DNA from: JAHJQZ01 sp963667595
Lineage (GTDB): Bacteria > Pseudomonadota > Alphaproteobacteria > Rhizobiales > Devosiaceae
Direction: 5' to 3'
Assembly: GCA_963667595.2 (NCBI GenBank)
Contig: CAXXWD010000008.1
Span: 116,873-180,872 of the forward strand
DNA length: 64,000 nt
In this document: positions 34,357 to 42,273 of the stretch, one piece after another
Layout: every line of letters starts with the position of its first letter
How positions within the stretch are numbered: the stretch's first letter is position 1
Notes under the pieces: generated by a model
The model's database searches: none
What the model saw: the letters and a program-made list of their open reading frames with translations, nothing else
Told to the model about the DNA's origin: nothing
Program-made: the position numbers and the translations under genes

Positions 34357-34617
34357 CTAGGCGACGGCTCTTCCGCCTTGCCAGATCCGGAACGAAAATA
34401 CTGCCGCCAGCCCGGAATTGTAGCCCAAAATGGCAAGGGCAAAATCGATCCAGGTCGTCAGGGTCGGCATGCCGGCGACAAGGCTCGCGACCAGCACGGC
34501 GACAATCGCCCAAATCCCGGCGATTGCTGCAAATCCACCGCCGCGCAACGCCAAGGCCGCGGCCAGACCGAATCCAAATACGAGCGCAGTCACATCAGTT
34601 CCCCATTGCACCAACAT
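34357..34617 (-). CDS. Small hypothetical membrane protein
   Basis: This 86-residue protein contains about three hydrophobic segments (LVFGFGLAAALAL, GIWAIVAVLVASLVAG, FALAILGYNSGLAAVF) and a basic tail ending in GRAVA. I recognise no family. Convergent placement with ugd, independent spacing and membrane-like composition support a real gene, but its role is unknown. Confidence 0.55.
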   Translation of the reverse strand: MLVQWGTDVTALVFGFGLAAALALRGGGFAAIAGIWAIVAVLVASLVAGMPTLTTWIDFALAILGYNSGLAAVFSFRIWQGGRAVA

Positions 34618-35144
34618 GCAATCTGAAACGCAGACCTTAACACTATGCTTATTTTTTCCCGAGGCCCGGCCTCGGCGACGTTTTCAGACACACCATGCCG
34701 AACAGAAGGATAATCCGTTCGTTCACATTTTCACTTTGACTGCGAGCATATCCTTATGGTGTCTCCAAATATGCCATGACGGAACTACACTTGACGAAGT
34801 CGAGTCGAGCCACACTGTTAAAAGTACCTAACTAATATCTGATATACACTTCTTATTCTTTGTCTTGTTCCATTTCTAAAAAACATGACAACTACTTCAG
34901 AAGAACAAAACTGTTCAGTTACACGAAGTTCTAAACTTCGCTATGGCACGTGATCCACCATAGGGAAAAGCCGGGCGTTTTGGTGCATCCAAAACGCCCG
35001 GCTCCGGAAAAGACCACGGCCTACCCAATAAGCCTATCGTTTCCATCTACCGATACGACCTGACCGATCGGGCAGCAAAGAACGCCCCGCTCTTAGTTAG
35101 TATCAGCCGTTTTCCGCAAAATCCGCGCCGGGTCGGGGACACCA
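34618..35144. other. 527-bp gap with an AT-rich core and a palindrome
   Basis: No gene was recognised. Positions about 34800-34930 are strikingly AT-rich compared with the surrounding DNA. The hairpin at 34970-35002 is listed separately. Confidence 0.5.
34970..35002 (-). terminator. Perfect 14-bp GC-rich hairpin downstream of parC
   Basis: Arms GCCGGGCGTTTTGG and its exact reverse complement enclose TGCAT. On the minus strand it is followed by TTTTCCC, and it lies about 140 bp beyond the parC stop. Sequence and loop closely match the hairpin at 47-75, suggesting a repeated element used as a terminator. Confidence 0.55.
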
Positions 35145-37385
35145 TCATCCGGTGAACCGGTTGTTGCGCGGAAAGCCCGTCGGAGGCTGGCGACCGGCCT
35201 GAGCGCGGTCGCCGCGCCAATCGCCGAGATCGTCGAGCGACTTGGTGAAGGTGCGGCCCGAGGAATCGGTCCAGGTCAGGCCAGCTTCGCTGTGGAACAC
35301 GCGAATGTCGGAAACGCCGCCGTCGCGGTATTTCTGCAAACGGACGCCCTTGCCACGCCCCATTTCGGGCACCTGGGACAGGGGGAAGACGATGAGCTTC
35401 CGGTTCTGTCCGATGACGGCGACCATGTCGCCATCCGCCGGCACGCAGAGCTTGGCTTCGACCTCGCCGGAAACGTTGAGCACCTGCCGGCCCTTGCGGG
35501 TATTGGCGATCATGTCGTCCTCGTTGACGACAAAACCGTTGCCGAGGGTCGAGGCGACAAGGCGCTTCTTGCCGGGCTGGTAGACGAACAGCAGGACGAC
35601 GTCGTGCCCCTCCTCGATATCGACCATGATCCTGACCGGCTCGCCATAGCCGCGTCCGCCCGGCAGCTTGTCGGCGCCGAGCGTGAAGACCTTGCCGTCG
35701 GTCGTCAGCATCAGGAGCTTGTCGGTCGTCTCGCACTTGAGCGCGACCTTGAGCGCGTCGCCGGCCTTGAACCCGTTGGTATCGGCGTCGGTATGGCCCT
35801 TGATGGCGCGGATCCAGCCCTTTTCGCTGAGGATGACGGTGATCGGTTCGCGCTCGATCAGCGCCGCCTCAAGATCGACATCGCTGGCGGCCGGCGCATC
35901 GGCAAAATCGGTGCGGCGCTTGCCCAGAGGCGTTTCCGGGCCATAGACCTTTTTCAGTTCGCCGATTTCGGTGGTGATCACCCCCCATTGCCGGCGCTCG
36001 GAGGCCAGAAGCGCTTCGAGGCGTTCCTTTTCCTCGCTCAACGCCTTGTGCTCGGTACGGATCTCGATTTCCTCGAGCTTGCGCAAGGCGCGCAATCGCA
36101 TGTTGAGGATGGCCTCGGCCTGCACATCGGTGAGGCTCCAGCGCGCCATCATCACCGCCTTGGGCTCGTCCTCTTCGCGGATGATGCGGATCACCTCGTC
36201 GAGATTGAGGTAGGCGATCAGATAGCCGTCGAGCACTTCCAGCCGGTGGGCGATCTGGCCGAGACGGTGCTCGGTCCGGCGGACGAGGACTTCCTTGCGA
36301 TGTTCGAGCCAGGCTTTCAGCGCATCGGCCAGACTCATCACCTTGGGCACCGTGCCCTTGTCGAGCACATTAAGGTTGAGCGGCACCCGCGCTTCGAGTT
36401 CCGAGGTCTTGAACAAAGATTCCATCAACAGACCGGCATCGACCGTGCGCGTCTTGGGCTCCAGCACCAGCCGGATGTCCTCGGCGCTTTCGTCGCGTAC
36501 GTCCTTGAGCAGAGGCAGTTTGCGGGCCAGAAGCTGCTCGGCGATCTTTTCGACAAGGCGCGATTTCTGCACGCCGTACGGAATTTCGGTGACGACGATC
36601 TGATAGGTGCCGCGCCCGGCATCCTCGGTATGCCAGCGCGCGCGAACGCGAAAACCGCCCCGCCCCGTCTGATAGGCCGAAATGATGTTTTCGCGCGGTT
36701 CGACCAGGACGCCGCCGGTCGGAAAGTCCGGGCCGGGCACGAACGCGACGAGATCGGCGGCCGGTGCGTCGGGATGGTGGATGAGATGCAGCGCCGCATC
36801 GCACAGTTCGGCGACATTGTGCGGCGGAATGGAGGTGGCCATGCCGACGGCGATGCCGCTCGACCCGTTGGCCAGAAGGTTGGGGAAATTGGACGGCAGA
36901 ACGAGCGGCTCTTCCTCTTCCCCGTCATAGGTCGTACGGAAATCGACGGCGTTTTCGGTGATCCCCTCCATCAACCGCGACGCGACATCGGTCATGCGGG
37001 ATTCGGTATAGCGCATGGCGGCGGCGCTATCGCCATCGATATTGCCGAAATTGCCCTGGCCGTCGACAAGAGGATAGCGCAAGGCGAAATCCTGGGCGAG
37101 ACGCACCAGCGCATCGTAGACGGCCTGATCGCCGTGTGGATGGTACTTGCCGATGACGTCGCCGACGATGCGGGCCGATTTCTTGTACCCCTGGTTGGGA
37201 TCGAGGTGCAAAAGCCGCATGGCATGAAGGATGCGCCGGTGGACGGGTTTCAACCCGTCGCGGGCATCGGGCAGCGCCCGCTGGGTGATGGTCGAAAGGG
37301 CATAGCTTAAGTAGCGCTCTTCGAGCGCCTGCCTTAAATCGACGACGCGCTGGTCGTCGGCCTCGGGAACGGGGAGATCGGCCAT
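35145..37385 (-). CDS. parC: DNA topoisomerase IV subunit A
   Basis: This 746-residue type IIA topoisomerase subunit breaks and rejoins DNA to decatenate daughter chromosomes. The N-terminal breakage-reunion domain includes ALPDARDGLKPVHRRIL and the catalytic tyrosine in MRYTESRM. The C-terminal beta-pinwheel repeats follow residue 500. I start at 37385 (MADLPVPE), with GGAGG 4 nt upstream; the longer MYGGQ start would overlap that ribosome site. It lies just after recO, the usual order in this order of bacteria. No parE is in the window. Confidence 0.95.
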   Translation of the reverse strand: MADLPVPEADDQRVVDLRQALEERYLSYALSTITQRALPDARDGLKPVHRRILHAMRLLHLDPNQGYKKSARIVGDVIGKYHPHGDQAVYDALVRLAQDFALRYPLVDGQGNFGNIDGDSAAAMRYTESRMTDVASRLMEGITENAVDFRTTYDGEEEEPLVLPSNFPNLLANGSSGIAVGMATSIPPHNVAELCDAALHLIHHPDAPAADLVAFVPGPDFPTGGVLVEPRENIISAYQTGRGGFRVRARWHTEDAGRGTYQIVVTEIPYGVQKSRLVEKIAEQLLARKLPLLKDVRDESAEDIRLVLEPKTRTVDAGLLMESLFKTSELEARVPLNLNVLDKGTVPKVMSLADALKAWLEHRKEVLVRRTEHRLGQIAHRLEVLDGYLIAYLNLDEVIRIIREEDEPKAVMMARWSLTDVQAEAILNMRLRALRKLEEIEIRTEHKALSEEKERLEALLASERRQWGVITTEIGELKKVYGPETPLGKRRTDFADAPAASDVDLEAALIEREPITVILSEKGWIRAIKGHTDADTNGFKAGDALKVALKCETTDKLLMLTTDGKVFTLGADKLPGGRGYGEPVRIMVDIEEGHDVVLLFVYQPGKKRLVASTLGNGFVVNEDDMIANTRKGRQVLNVSGEVEAKLCVPADGDMVAVIGQNRKLIVFPLSQVPEMGRGKGVRLQKYRDGGVSDIRVFHSEAGLTWTDSSGRTFTKSLDDLGDWRGDRAQAGRQPPTGFPRNNRFTG

Positions 37386-37415
37386 CTGGCCTCCATACAA
37401 ACGAATCGGTCGGGA

Positions 37416-38132
37416 TTATAGACCGGCAAATGCCGCGACAAGCGCCTCTCGGGTCGAAGGGGGATCGATCTGACGCGGTCCCCACACATGTTCATGCAGG
37501 AAATGCCCGGTCAGGCAAAAGGCGCTGGCGATATCGCCGGGCTGCGCCGTTCCGTCCCCGATGAGAAAACCCGGCAATGCCAGCAGGCGATCGACATAAC
37601 CGCCTGCCCCGGCCCGCGTGACGGCGCGGCCGGTACGGGGCGAGACATAGGCCAGCCCCTCGGTTTGACCGGTGACGGCGCAGGTCGACAGGTCGAGCCC
37701 GAACCCGAGATCCTCCAAAAGGCGCAATTCGAACAGGGCCAGTGCGATGCCGAGATCGCCCCCATCGAGATCGCCGTCGATCAGCCGCAAGACATCGCCG
37801 AGGCGCGAATTGTTGGGATCGCGCTCAGGCAGAAGGCGCAGATAATCGGCCAGCATCTGGAAGGCGTAGAGCCGTATCCTATCCTCAATCAGGCGCGCGG
37901 CGCGGGCCGTCAGTAGCTCGACCGAAAAAAGGCCGAGATGATCTTCGAGCCGCGCCCGCCAGGTCAATGTCACCGAATTGCCCGGCTGCAGCATGGCGGC
38001 CATTTTGCGCGAATGCCCGCCGCGCACCAATCCGAGACAGCGTCCGTGATCGACCACCATCGCCTCGAGGATAACCGAGCTTTCGCCATGCCGGCGCACA
38101 CCGATGATGAGACCGTCAGCGCTCCATTGCAT
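37416..38132 (-). CDS. recO: DNA repair protein RecO
   Basis: This 238-residue recombination mediator loads RecA onto SSB-coated DNA with RecR. The N-terminal OB fold is clear (MQWSADGLIIGVRRHGESSVI, then MVVDHGRCLGLVRGG), followed by a helical domain with the LRLLPERDPN segment. The zinc-binding cysteines of some RecO proteins are not obvious here. It lies between the HigBA module and parC. Confidence 0.92.
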   Translation of the reverse strand: MQWSADGLIIGVRRHGESSVILEAMVVDHGRCLGLVRGGHSRKMAAMLQPGNSVTLTWRARLEDHLGLFSVELLTARAARLIEDRIRLYAFQMLADYLRLLPERDPNNSRLGDVLRLIDGDLDGGDLGIALALFELRLLEDLGFGLDLSTCAVTGQTEGLAYVSPRTGRAVTRAGAGGYVDRLLALPGFLIGDGTAQPGDIASAFCLTGHFLHEHVWGPRQIDPPSTREALVAAFAGL

Positions 38133-38141
38133 GGCACAAGG

Positions 38142-38441
38142 TCAAACCTGTTCAAACACGTCTATGGCGTCGAGCTCCGACTTTATCTCTTCCGAATGCA
38201 TCTTGATGTCGTAGGACGCCTGCATGTTGAGCCAGAAATTGGGGGTCGTCCCGAAATGTTTGGCAAGGCGCAAGGCGGTGTCCGGTGTCACGCCAACCTG
38301 TTCGTTGACCAAACGTTCGATACGCGTACGTGGAACCCCAAGACGCTTTGCTAAAGCACCCGAGCTTAGGTTGAGCGGTTTTAAATACTCTTCTCTCAGG
38401 ATTTCGCCGGGATGGATTGGCAAAAGCAAACTGACTGCCAT
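38142..38441 (-). CDS. higA: HigA-family antitoxin
   Basis: This 99-residue helix-turn-helix antitoxin has the family N-terminus LLPIHPGEILREEYL and the HTH LAKRLGVPRTRIERLVNE followed by MTPDTALRLAKHFGT-like residues. It neutralises the adjacent toxin and represses the operon. Start 38441 (MAVSLLLP) has a GAGGGG ribosome site; a longer reading is not needed. It follows the toxin by 28 bp, the toxin-first order typical of higBA. Confidence 0.92.
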   Translation of the reverse strand: MAVSLLLPIHPGEILREEYLKPLNLSSGALAKRLGVPRTRIERLVNEQVGVTPDTALRLAKHFGTTPNFWLNMQASYDIKMHSEEIKSELDAIDVFEQV

Positions 38442-38469
38442 ATCCCCTCTGCCGGAAACCGAAGCAACA

Positions 38470-38751
38470 TCAGTGGTAATCGACAATTTCCACATCCTTG
38501 GCACCCGCTTCCGTCCAGATGAAACAGACGCGGAATTGATCGTTTATGCGGATCGAGTGCTGTCCCTTGCGGTCGCCCGTAAGGGCTTCGAGTCTGTTGC
38601 CCGGCGGAGATCGAAGATCGCTCAACAGAACGGCATTCTCGATCATCGTCAGTTTGCGTAGTGCGATTCTGACAAGATCAGCCGGGAAGCCTTTTGGCGC
38701 CCTACCCCGGGCAACCGTTTCAGTCATCTTGTTCTTGTAGACGAGACTCAC
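38470..38751 (-). CDS. higB: HigB-family toxin (RelE fold mRNA interferase)
   Basis: This 93-residue toxin has the HigB core DLRSPPGNRLEAL, GDRKGQHSIRIND and FRVCF followed by the terminal VEIVDYH. Such toxins cleave mRNA on the ribosome. The likely start is GTG at 38751; an ATG at 38727 would cut into the first strand. The reading frame is open further upstream through the first operator. The module sits between era and recO. Confidence 0.9.
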   Translation of the reverse strand: MSLVYKNKMTETVARGRAPKGFPADLVRIALRKLTMIENAVLLSDLRSPPGNRLEALTGDRKGQHSIRINDQFRVCFIWTEAGAKDVEIVDYH

Positions 38752-38773
38752 CGATCCGTATTCCGCAGATGGT

Positions 38774-38823
38774 GTATCACCTCGTGATACGATTTACAAT
38801 CATTATGTATCACATCGTGATAC
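38774..38823 (-). promoter_or_regulatory. Double operator of the higBA promoter
   Basis: Two palindromes, GTATCAC-CTC-GTGATAC (38774-38790) and GTATCAC-ATC-GTGATAC (38807-38823), have identical 7-bp arms and centres 33 bp apart, about three helical turns. A CATAAT -10-like box (minus strand, 38807-38802) lies between them at the edge of the second. Autorepression by HigA, with cooperative binding, is the likely use. Confidence 0.75.
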
Positions 38824-38829
38824 ACACCC

Positions 38830-39735
38830 CTACTTCGGAAATTCCAGCCCCATTTCCTCGTAATGCTCGGGTTTGTCGGCCCATTTCTCGCGGACCTTGA
38901 CGAAGAGGAACAGATGGACCGGGGTTTCGAACATCTCCGACAGCTCGGCGCGCGCCTCGGCGCCAATCGCCTTGATGGTCTGGCCGCCCTGACCGATGAT
39001 GATCTTCTTGTGGCTGTCGCGGGTGACGTAGATCACCTGCTCGATGCGATAGGAGCCGTCCTTTTGCACCTGAAACCGTTCGGTTTCGACGGTGGTGGTA
39101 TAAGGAATTTCGTCGTGGATGCGGATGAAGAGCTTTTCACGCGTCGCCTCGGCCGCCGTCAGCGCCTGGGTCAGGTCGGAGAGCTGATCGGCCGGGAAAT
39201 GCCAGGGCCCCTCGGGGGCCATGTCATGACAGGTCTTGATGTAGTCGGCGACACCCTCGCCGCTTTCGGCGCAGACCATGAAGGTGTGGGCGAATTTCAT
39301 GCGCTTGTTGAGCGCGTCCGTCAGCGCCAGGAGGTCTTCCGGCTGCTTGCGGTCGATCTTGTTGATGACGAGGATCTTCGGCCCCGGCACCTTAGCCAGC
39401 CCCTCGATCACCGTCTCGTTGTCGGGGTTGAGGCCGCGCACGGCATCGATGACCAGGGTAATGATGTCGGCGTCGGCCGCCGCTTTCCAGGCGGCGTCGA
39501 CCATGGCGCGGTCGAGCCGGCGGCTGGCCGGAAACACGCCGGGCGTGTCGATGAAGACCAGCTGGCTGTTGTCGGTGGTAACCACGCCGCGGATCTGGGA
39601 ACGCGTCGTCTGCGCCTTGTGCGTCACGATCGAGACCTTGGCGCCAACCAGGGTATTAAGAAGGGTCGACTTACCCGCGTTCGGGGCACCGACCAGGGCG
39701 ATAAAGCCGCATTTCGTCATATTTTCTTCTGTCAT
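38830..39735 (-). CDS. era: GTPase Era
   Basis: This 301-residue GTPase takes part in 16S rRNA maturation and 30S assembly. It has the G1 motif GAPNAGKST, G3 DTPGVF, G4 NKIDR and a C-terminal KH domain with VTRDSHKKIIIGQGG. The start overlaps the rnc stop by 4 bp. It is the last gene of the lepB-rnc-era unit before the HigBA insertion. Confidence 0.96.
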   Translation of the reverse strand: MTEENMTKCGFIALVGAPNAGKSTLLNTLVGAKVSIVTHKAQTTRSQIRGVVTTDNSQLVFIDTPGVFPASRRLDRAMVDAAWKAAADADIITLVIDAVRGLNPDNETVIEGLAKVPGPKILVINKIDRKQPEDLLALTDALNKRMKFAHTFMVCAESGEGVADYIKTCHDMAPEGPWHFPADQLSDLTQALTAAEATREKLFIRIHDEIPYTTTVETERFQVQKDGSYRIEQVIYVTRDSHKKIIIGQGGQTIKAIGAEARAELSEMFETPVHLFLFVKVREKWADKPEHYEEMGLEFPK

Positions 39736-40439
39736 TTGCTGGATCGCCAGATGTTCTCGCGGATAAGGAAGGCCTCGGCCGCCTGATGTTCGGCGAGTTT
39801 TTTTGAGGGCCCCTCGGCGGTCGCCGGTTCAAAGCCCGTTATGGAAACGGCAATGACGAAACGCGGCGCGTGATCGGGCCCGCTGCGCTCGACTTCGTCA
39901 TAATTCGGCGGTTCGAGCCCGCGTCCCTGTGCCCATTCCTGCAACGCCGTTTTGGCGTCGGCCCGGCGCGTCGTGGCCGGATCGACGCGCGTTCCGAAAA
40001 CGCGGGTGACGAAACGGGATGCCGCATCGAACCCGGCGTCGAGATAGATGGCGCCGATCAGCGCTTCGGTGACGTCGGCAAGAATGGCGGTCTTTTCAGC
40101 TCCGCCTGTCCGGGCCTCGGCATCGCCCAGTTTCAGAAAAGCGCCGACGCCGAGATCGCGGGCGACCTCCGCACAGGTTTCCCGCCTGACCAGCGCATTG
40201 AGGGCGCGCGACAGTTCGCCTTCGTTGGCCGCCGGCAACCGGTCGGTCAAAAGATCGGCCACAACCAGGCCGAGGACCCGGTCGCCCAGGAATTCGAGGC
40301 GTTGATAGGACAGGGCCGTGCGCTTGGACGGGGCGACCGCGCTGGAATGGGTCACCGCCTTCACGAGCAGATCCTGCGACTCGAACCGGTGCTCAAGCCG
40401 TTCCTCAAGGCCACTCAGACTTTGTTGATGACGGCTCAT
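39732..40439 (-). CDS. rnc: Ribonuclease III
   Basis: This 235-residue double-strand-specific endoribonuclease has the signature RLEFLGDRVLGLVVADLL, the second catalytic acidic cluster in DVTEALIGAIYLDAG, and a C-terminal dsRNA-binding domain (KTALQEWAQ...KKLAEHQAAEAFL). I start at 40439, overlapping the lepB stop (ATGA); a longer reading extends into lepB. It processes rRNA precursors, consistent with its coupling to era. Confidence 0.95.
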   Translation of the reverse strand: MSRHQQSLSGLEERLEHRFESQDLLVKAVTHSSAVAPSKRTALSYQRLEFLGDRVLGLVVADLLTDRLPAANEGELSRALNALVRRETCAEVARDLGVGAFLKLGDAEARTGGAEKTAILADVTEALIGAIYLDAGFDAASRFVTRVFGTRVDPATTRRADAKTALQEWAQGRGLEPPNYDEVERSGPDHAPRFVIAVSITGFEPATAEGPSKKLAEHQAAEAFLIRENIWRSSK

Positions 40440-41197
40440 TGGTAGACGGACTGGAACATCCGATCGAGCCGGACATTGCCCCACCAGCGCCAGATCTGCC
40501 ACGGTGGAATGTCGTCGGTAATCGAGAAGAAACGGGCCTCGGCCTTGCCGATGAGATTGCCGAGCGGCACGTAGCCCACCGCACTCAACACGCGACTGTC
40601 CTGCGAGCGGTCGCGATTGTCGCCCATCATGAAATAATGGCCTTCGGGCACCTTATACTCGCCGGTATTGTCGAGCGGACCGTTATCGGCGATCTCCTGG
40701 ATGGTGTGCGTCACGCCGTTGGGCAGGGTTTCCTTGTAGAGCGTCACCGGCACGACATAGCCGGTTGAATCCTTGTCCGCGCCCGGCCCGATCAGTTCGC
40801 GTTCGACTTCGGTCCCGTTGATGAAAAGCCGGCCGTTCTTCATCTGGATGGCGTCGCCGGGCAGACCGATGACGCGCTTGACATACTCATCGCCGGTCGG
40901 CGCGTTGTAGAACACGGCGATGTCGCCCCGCTTGGGCAGTTCGCCGAAGACGCGTCCCTGCATCGGAACCATGCCGAACGGGAAGGAATACTGCCCGTAG
41001 CCCCACGCGAATTTCGAGGCGAGGAAATAGTCGCCAATCATCATGGTGGACTGCATCGATCCGGTTGGAATCGAAAAGGGCTGATAAAGAAACGTGCGGA
41101 AGACAAGGGCAATCAGGAGCGCTTCGATCACCACGATAATGGTTTCGCGCAGCTCTTCGCCCGCAGACTTCTTCTTGGTCTCGACCTTCGACGCCAT
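40436..41197 (-). CDS. lepB: Signal peptidase I
   Basis: This 253-residue membrane peptidase cleaves Sec and Tat signal peptides. One N-terminal membrane anchor (residues about 19-36) is followed by catalytic S47 in PTGSMQSTM and K107 in YVKRVIGLPGD; MGDNRDRSQDSR is the conserved box E. It overlaps rnc by 4 bp. Confidence 0.95.
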   Translation of the reverse strand: MASKVETKKKSAGEELRETIIVVIEALLIALVFRTFLYQPFSIPTGSMQSTMMIGDYFLASKFAWGYGQYSFPFGMVPMQGRVFGELPKRGDIAVFYNAPTGDEYVKRVIGLPGDAIQMKNGRLFINGTEVERELIGPGADKDSTGYVVPVTLYKETLPNGVTHTIQEIADNGPLDNTGEYKVPEGHYFMMGDNRDRSQDSRVLSAVGYVPLGNLIGKAEARFFSITDDIPPWQIWRWWGNVRLDRMFQSVYQ

Positions 41198-41254
41198 GAT
41201 CTGGCTCCGCTCGTTCAGGAGGTTGGTTGTGGTTACGCGCGTGCCGACGCCCGG

Positions 41255-41659
41255 TCAACCGTTACCCGGCTGGGTCTCGATAATTACGATGGCCTGGGCC
41301 AGCCCCCCTTCGTCCGTCAGGGTCAGATGGATATGGGCTTCGTGACCTTCCGGAACAAGACTGGCGAGCCGTTTGGCGGCGCCGCCGGTCAGGCGCATGG
41401 TGGGTTTGCCGGACGGCAGGTTGACCACCCCCATGTCGCGCCAGAACACGCCGTGCGACAACCCGGTTCCCAGCGCCTTGGCACAGGCCTCCTTCGCCGA
41501 AAACCGCTTGGCATAGGACGCGGCGCGCTGCTTGCGCCGGTCGGACTTCGTGCGTTCGATCTCGGTGAAACAGCGCTCGGTAAAGCGCTCGCCATGATGC
41601 GTCAGCACCCTCTCGATACGGGAAATGTCACACAGATCGTTGCCCATGCCGATGATCAT
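41255..41659 (-). CDS. acpS: Holo-[acyl-carrier-protein] synthase
   Basis: This 134-residue enzyme transfers 4'-phosphopantetheine from CoA to acyl carrier protein. The metal/CoA motifs are GNDLCDISRIE near residue 6 and RFSAKEACAKALGTG near 53. The length fits AcpS. It lies 57 bp upstream of lepB in the conserved housekeeping string. Confidence 0.94.
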   Translation of the reverse strand: MIIGMGNDLCDISRIERVLTHHGERFTERCFTEIERTKSDRRKQRAASYAKRFSAKEACAKALGTGLSHGVFWRDMGVVNLPSGKPTMRLTGGAAKRLASLVPEGHEAHIHLTLTDEGGLAQAIVIIETQPGNG

Positions 41660-41691
41660 CGCACCCTCGTTTCTTCCAGTCCGAACCGCAA

Positions 41692-42273
41692 TCAGGAAAG
41701 CCCTCTGCTACCGGGCTTGACCGGTGGCAAGGCGGCAAGGTCCGGCGGCAGGGCATCGGCGGGATAGGCCGGTACCTTGTACTCGGCCAACGCGATCAGC
41801 GGCACGCCGACATCGGCCTCGCCGGCCGAACGATCAACCAGACAGGCGGCGGCCACGACTTCCGCCCCGAGATCGGTCAGACAGGCAATGCATTCGCGGA
41901 TGGAAAGGCCCGTCGAAACGATGTCCTCGACCACGATCACCTTCTCGCCCGGCGCCACCTTGAAGCCGCGCCTGAGCGTGAACACGCCATCGACGCGTTC
42001 GGTATAGATCGCCGGTTTTCCAAGATGCCGCGCCGTTTCGTAACCGGGAATGATGCCGCCAACGGCGGGCGAAACGACCTGGGTGAAGTCCAGACCCGCC
42101 GCCGTGATCTTTTCAGCCAGAGCCCGGCATAAGAGTTCCGCCTTGTCGGGATGGGAAAAGACCAGGGTCTTTTGCAAAAAGACCGGGGATCTCAGCCCCG
42201 AACTGAGGATGAAATGGCCTTCGAGCAAGGCACCGCAGGAGCGGAACACCTCAAGCACTTCATCGCGCGTCAT
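41692..42273 (-). CDS. pyrE: Orotate phosphoribosyltransferase
   Basis: This 193-residue enzyme makes orotidine 5'-phosphate from orotate and PRPP. The PRPP loop reads VIVVEDIVSTGLSIREC and an upstream GHFILSSGLRSPVFLQK segment matches the substrate-loop region of the family. Its start overlaps the rsh stop by 14 bp. Confidence 0.93.
   Translation of the reverse strand: MTRDEVLEVFRSCGALLEGHFILSSGLRSPVFLQKTLVFSHPDKAELLCRALAEKITAAGLDFTQVVSPAVGGIIPGYETARHLGKPAIYTERVDGVFTLRRGFKVAPGEKVIVVEDIVSTGLSIRECIACLTDLGAEVVAAACLVDRSAGEADVGVPLIALAEYKVPAYPADALPPDLAALPPVKPGSRGLS

Noticed and set aside
35292..37310. 672-residue open frame opposite parC
   Set aside because: Antisense shadow of a strongly conserved gene in high-GC DNA.
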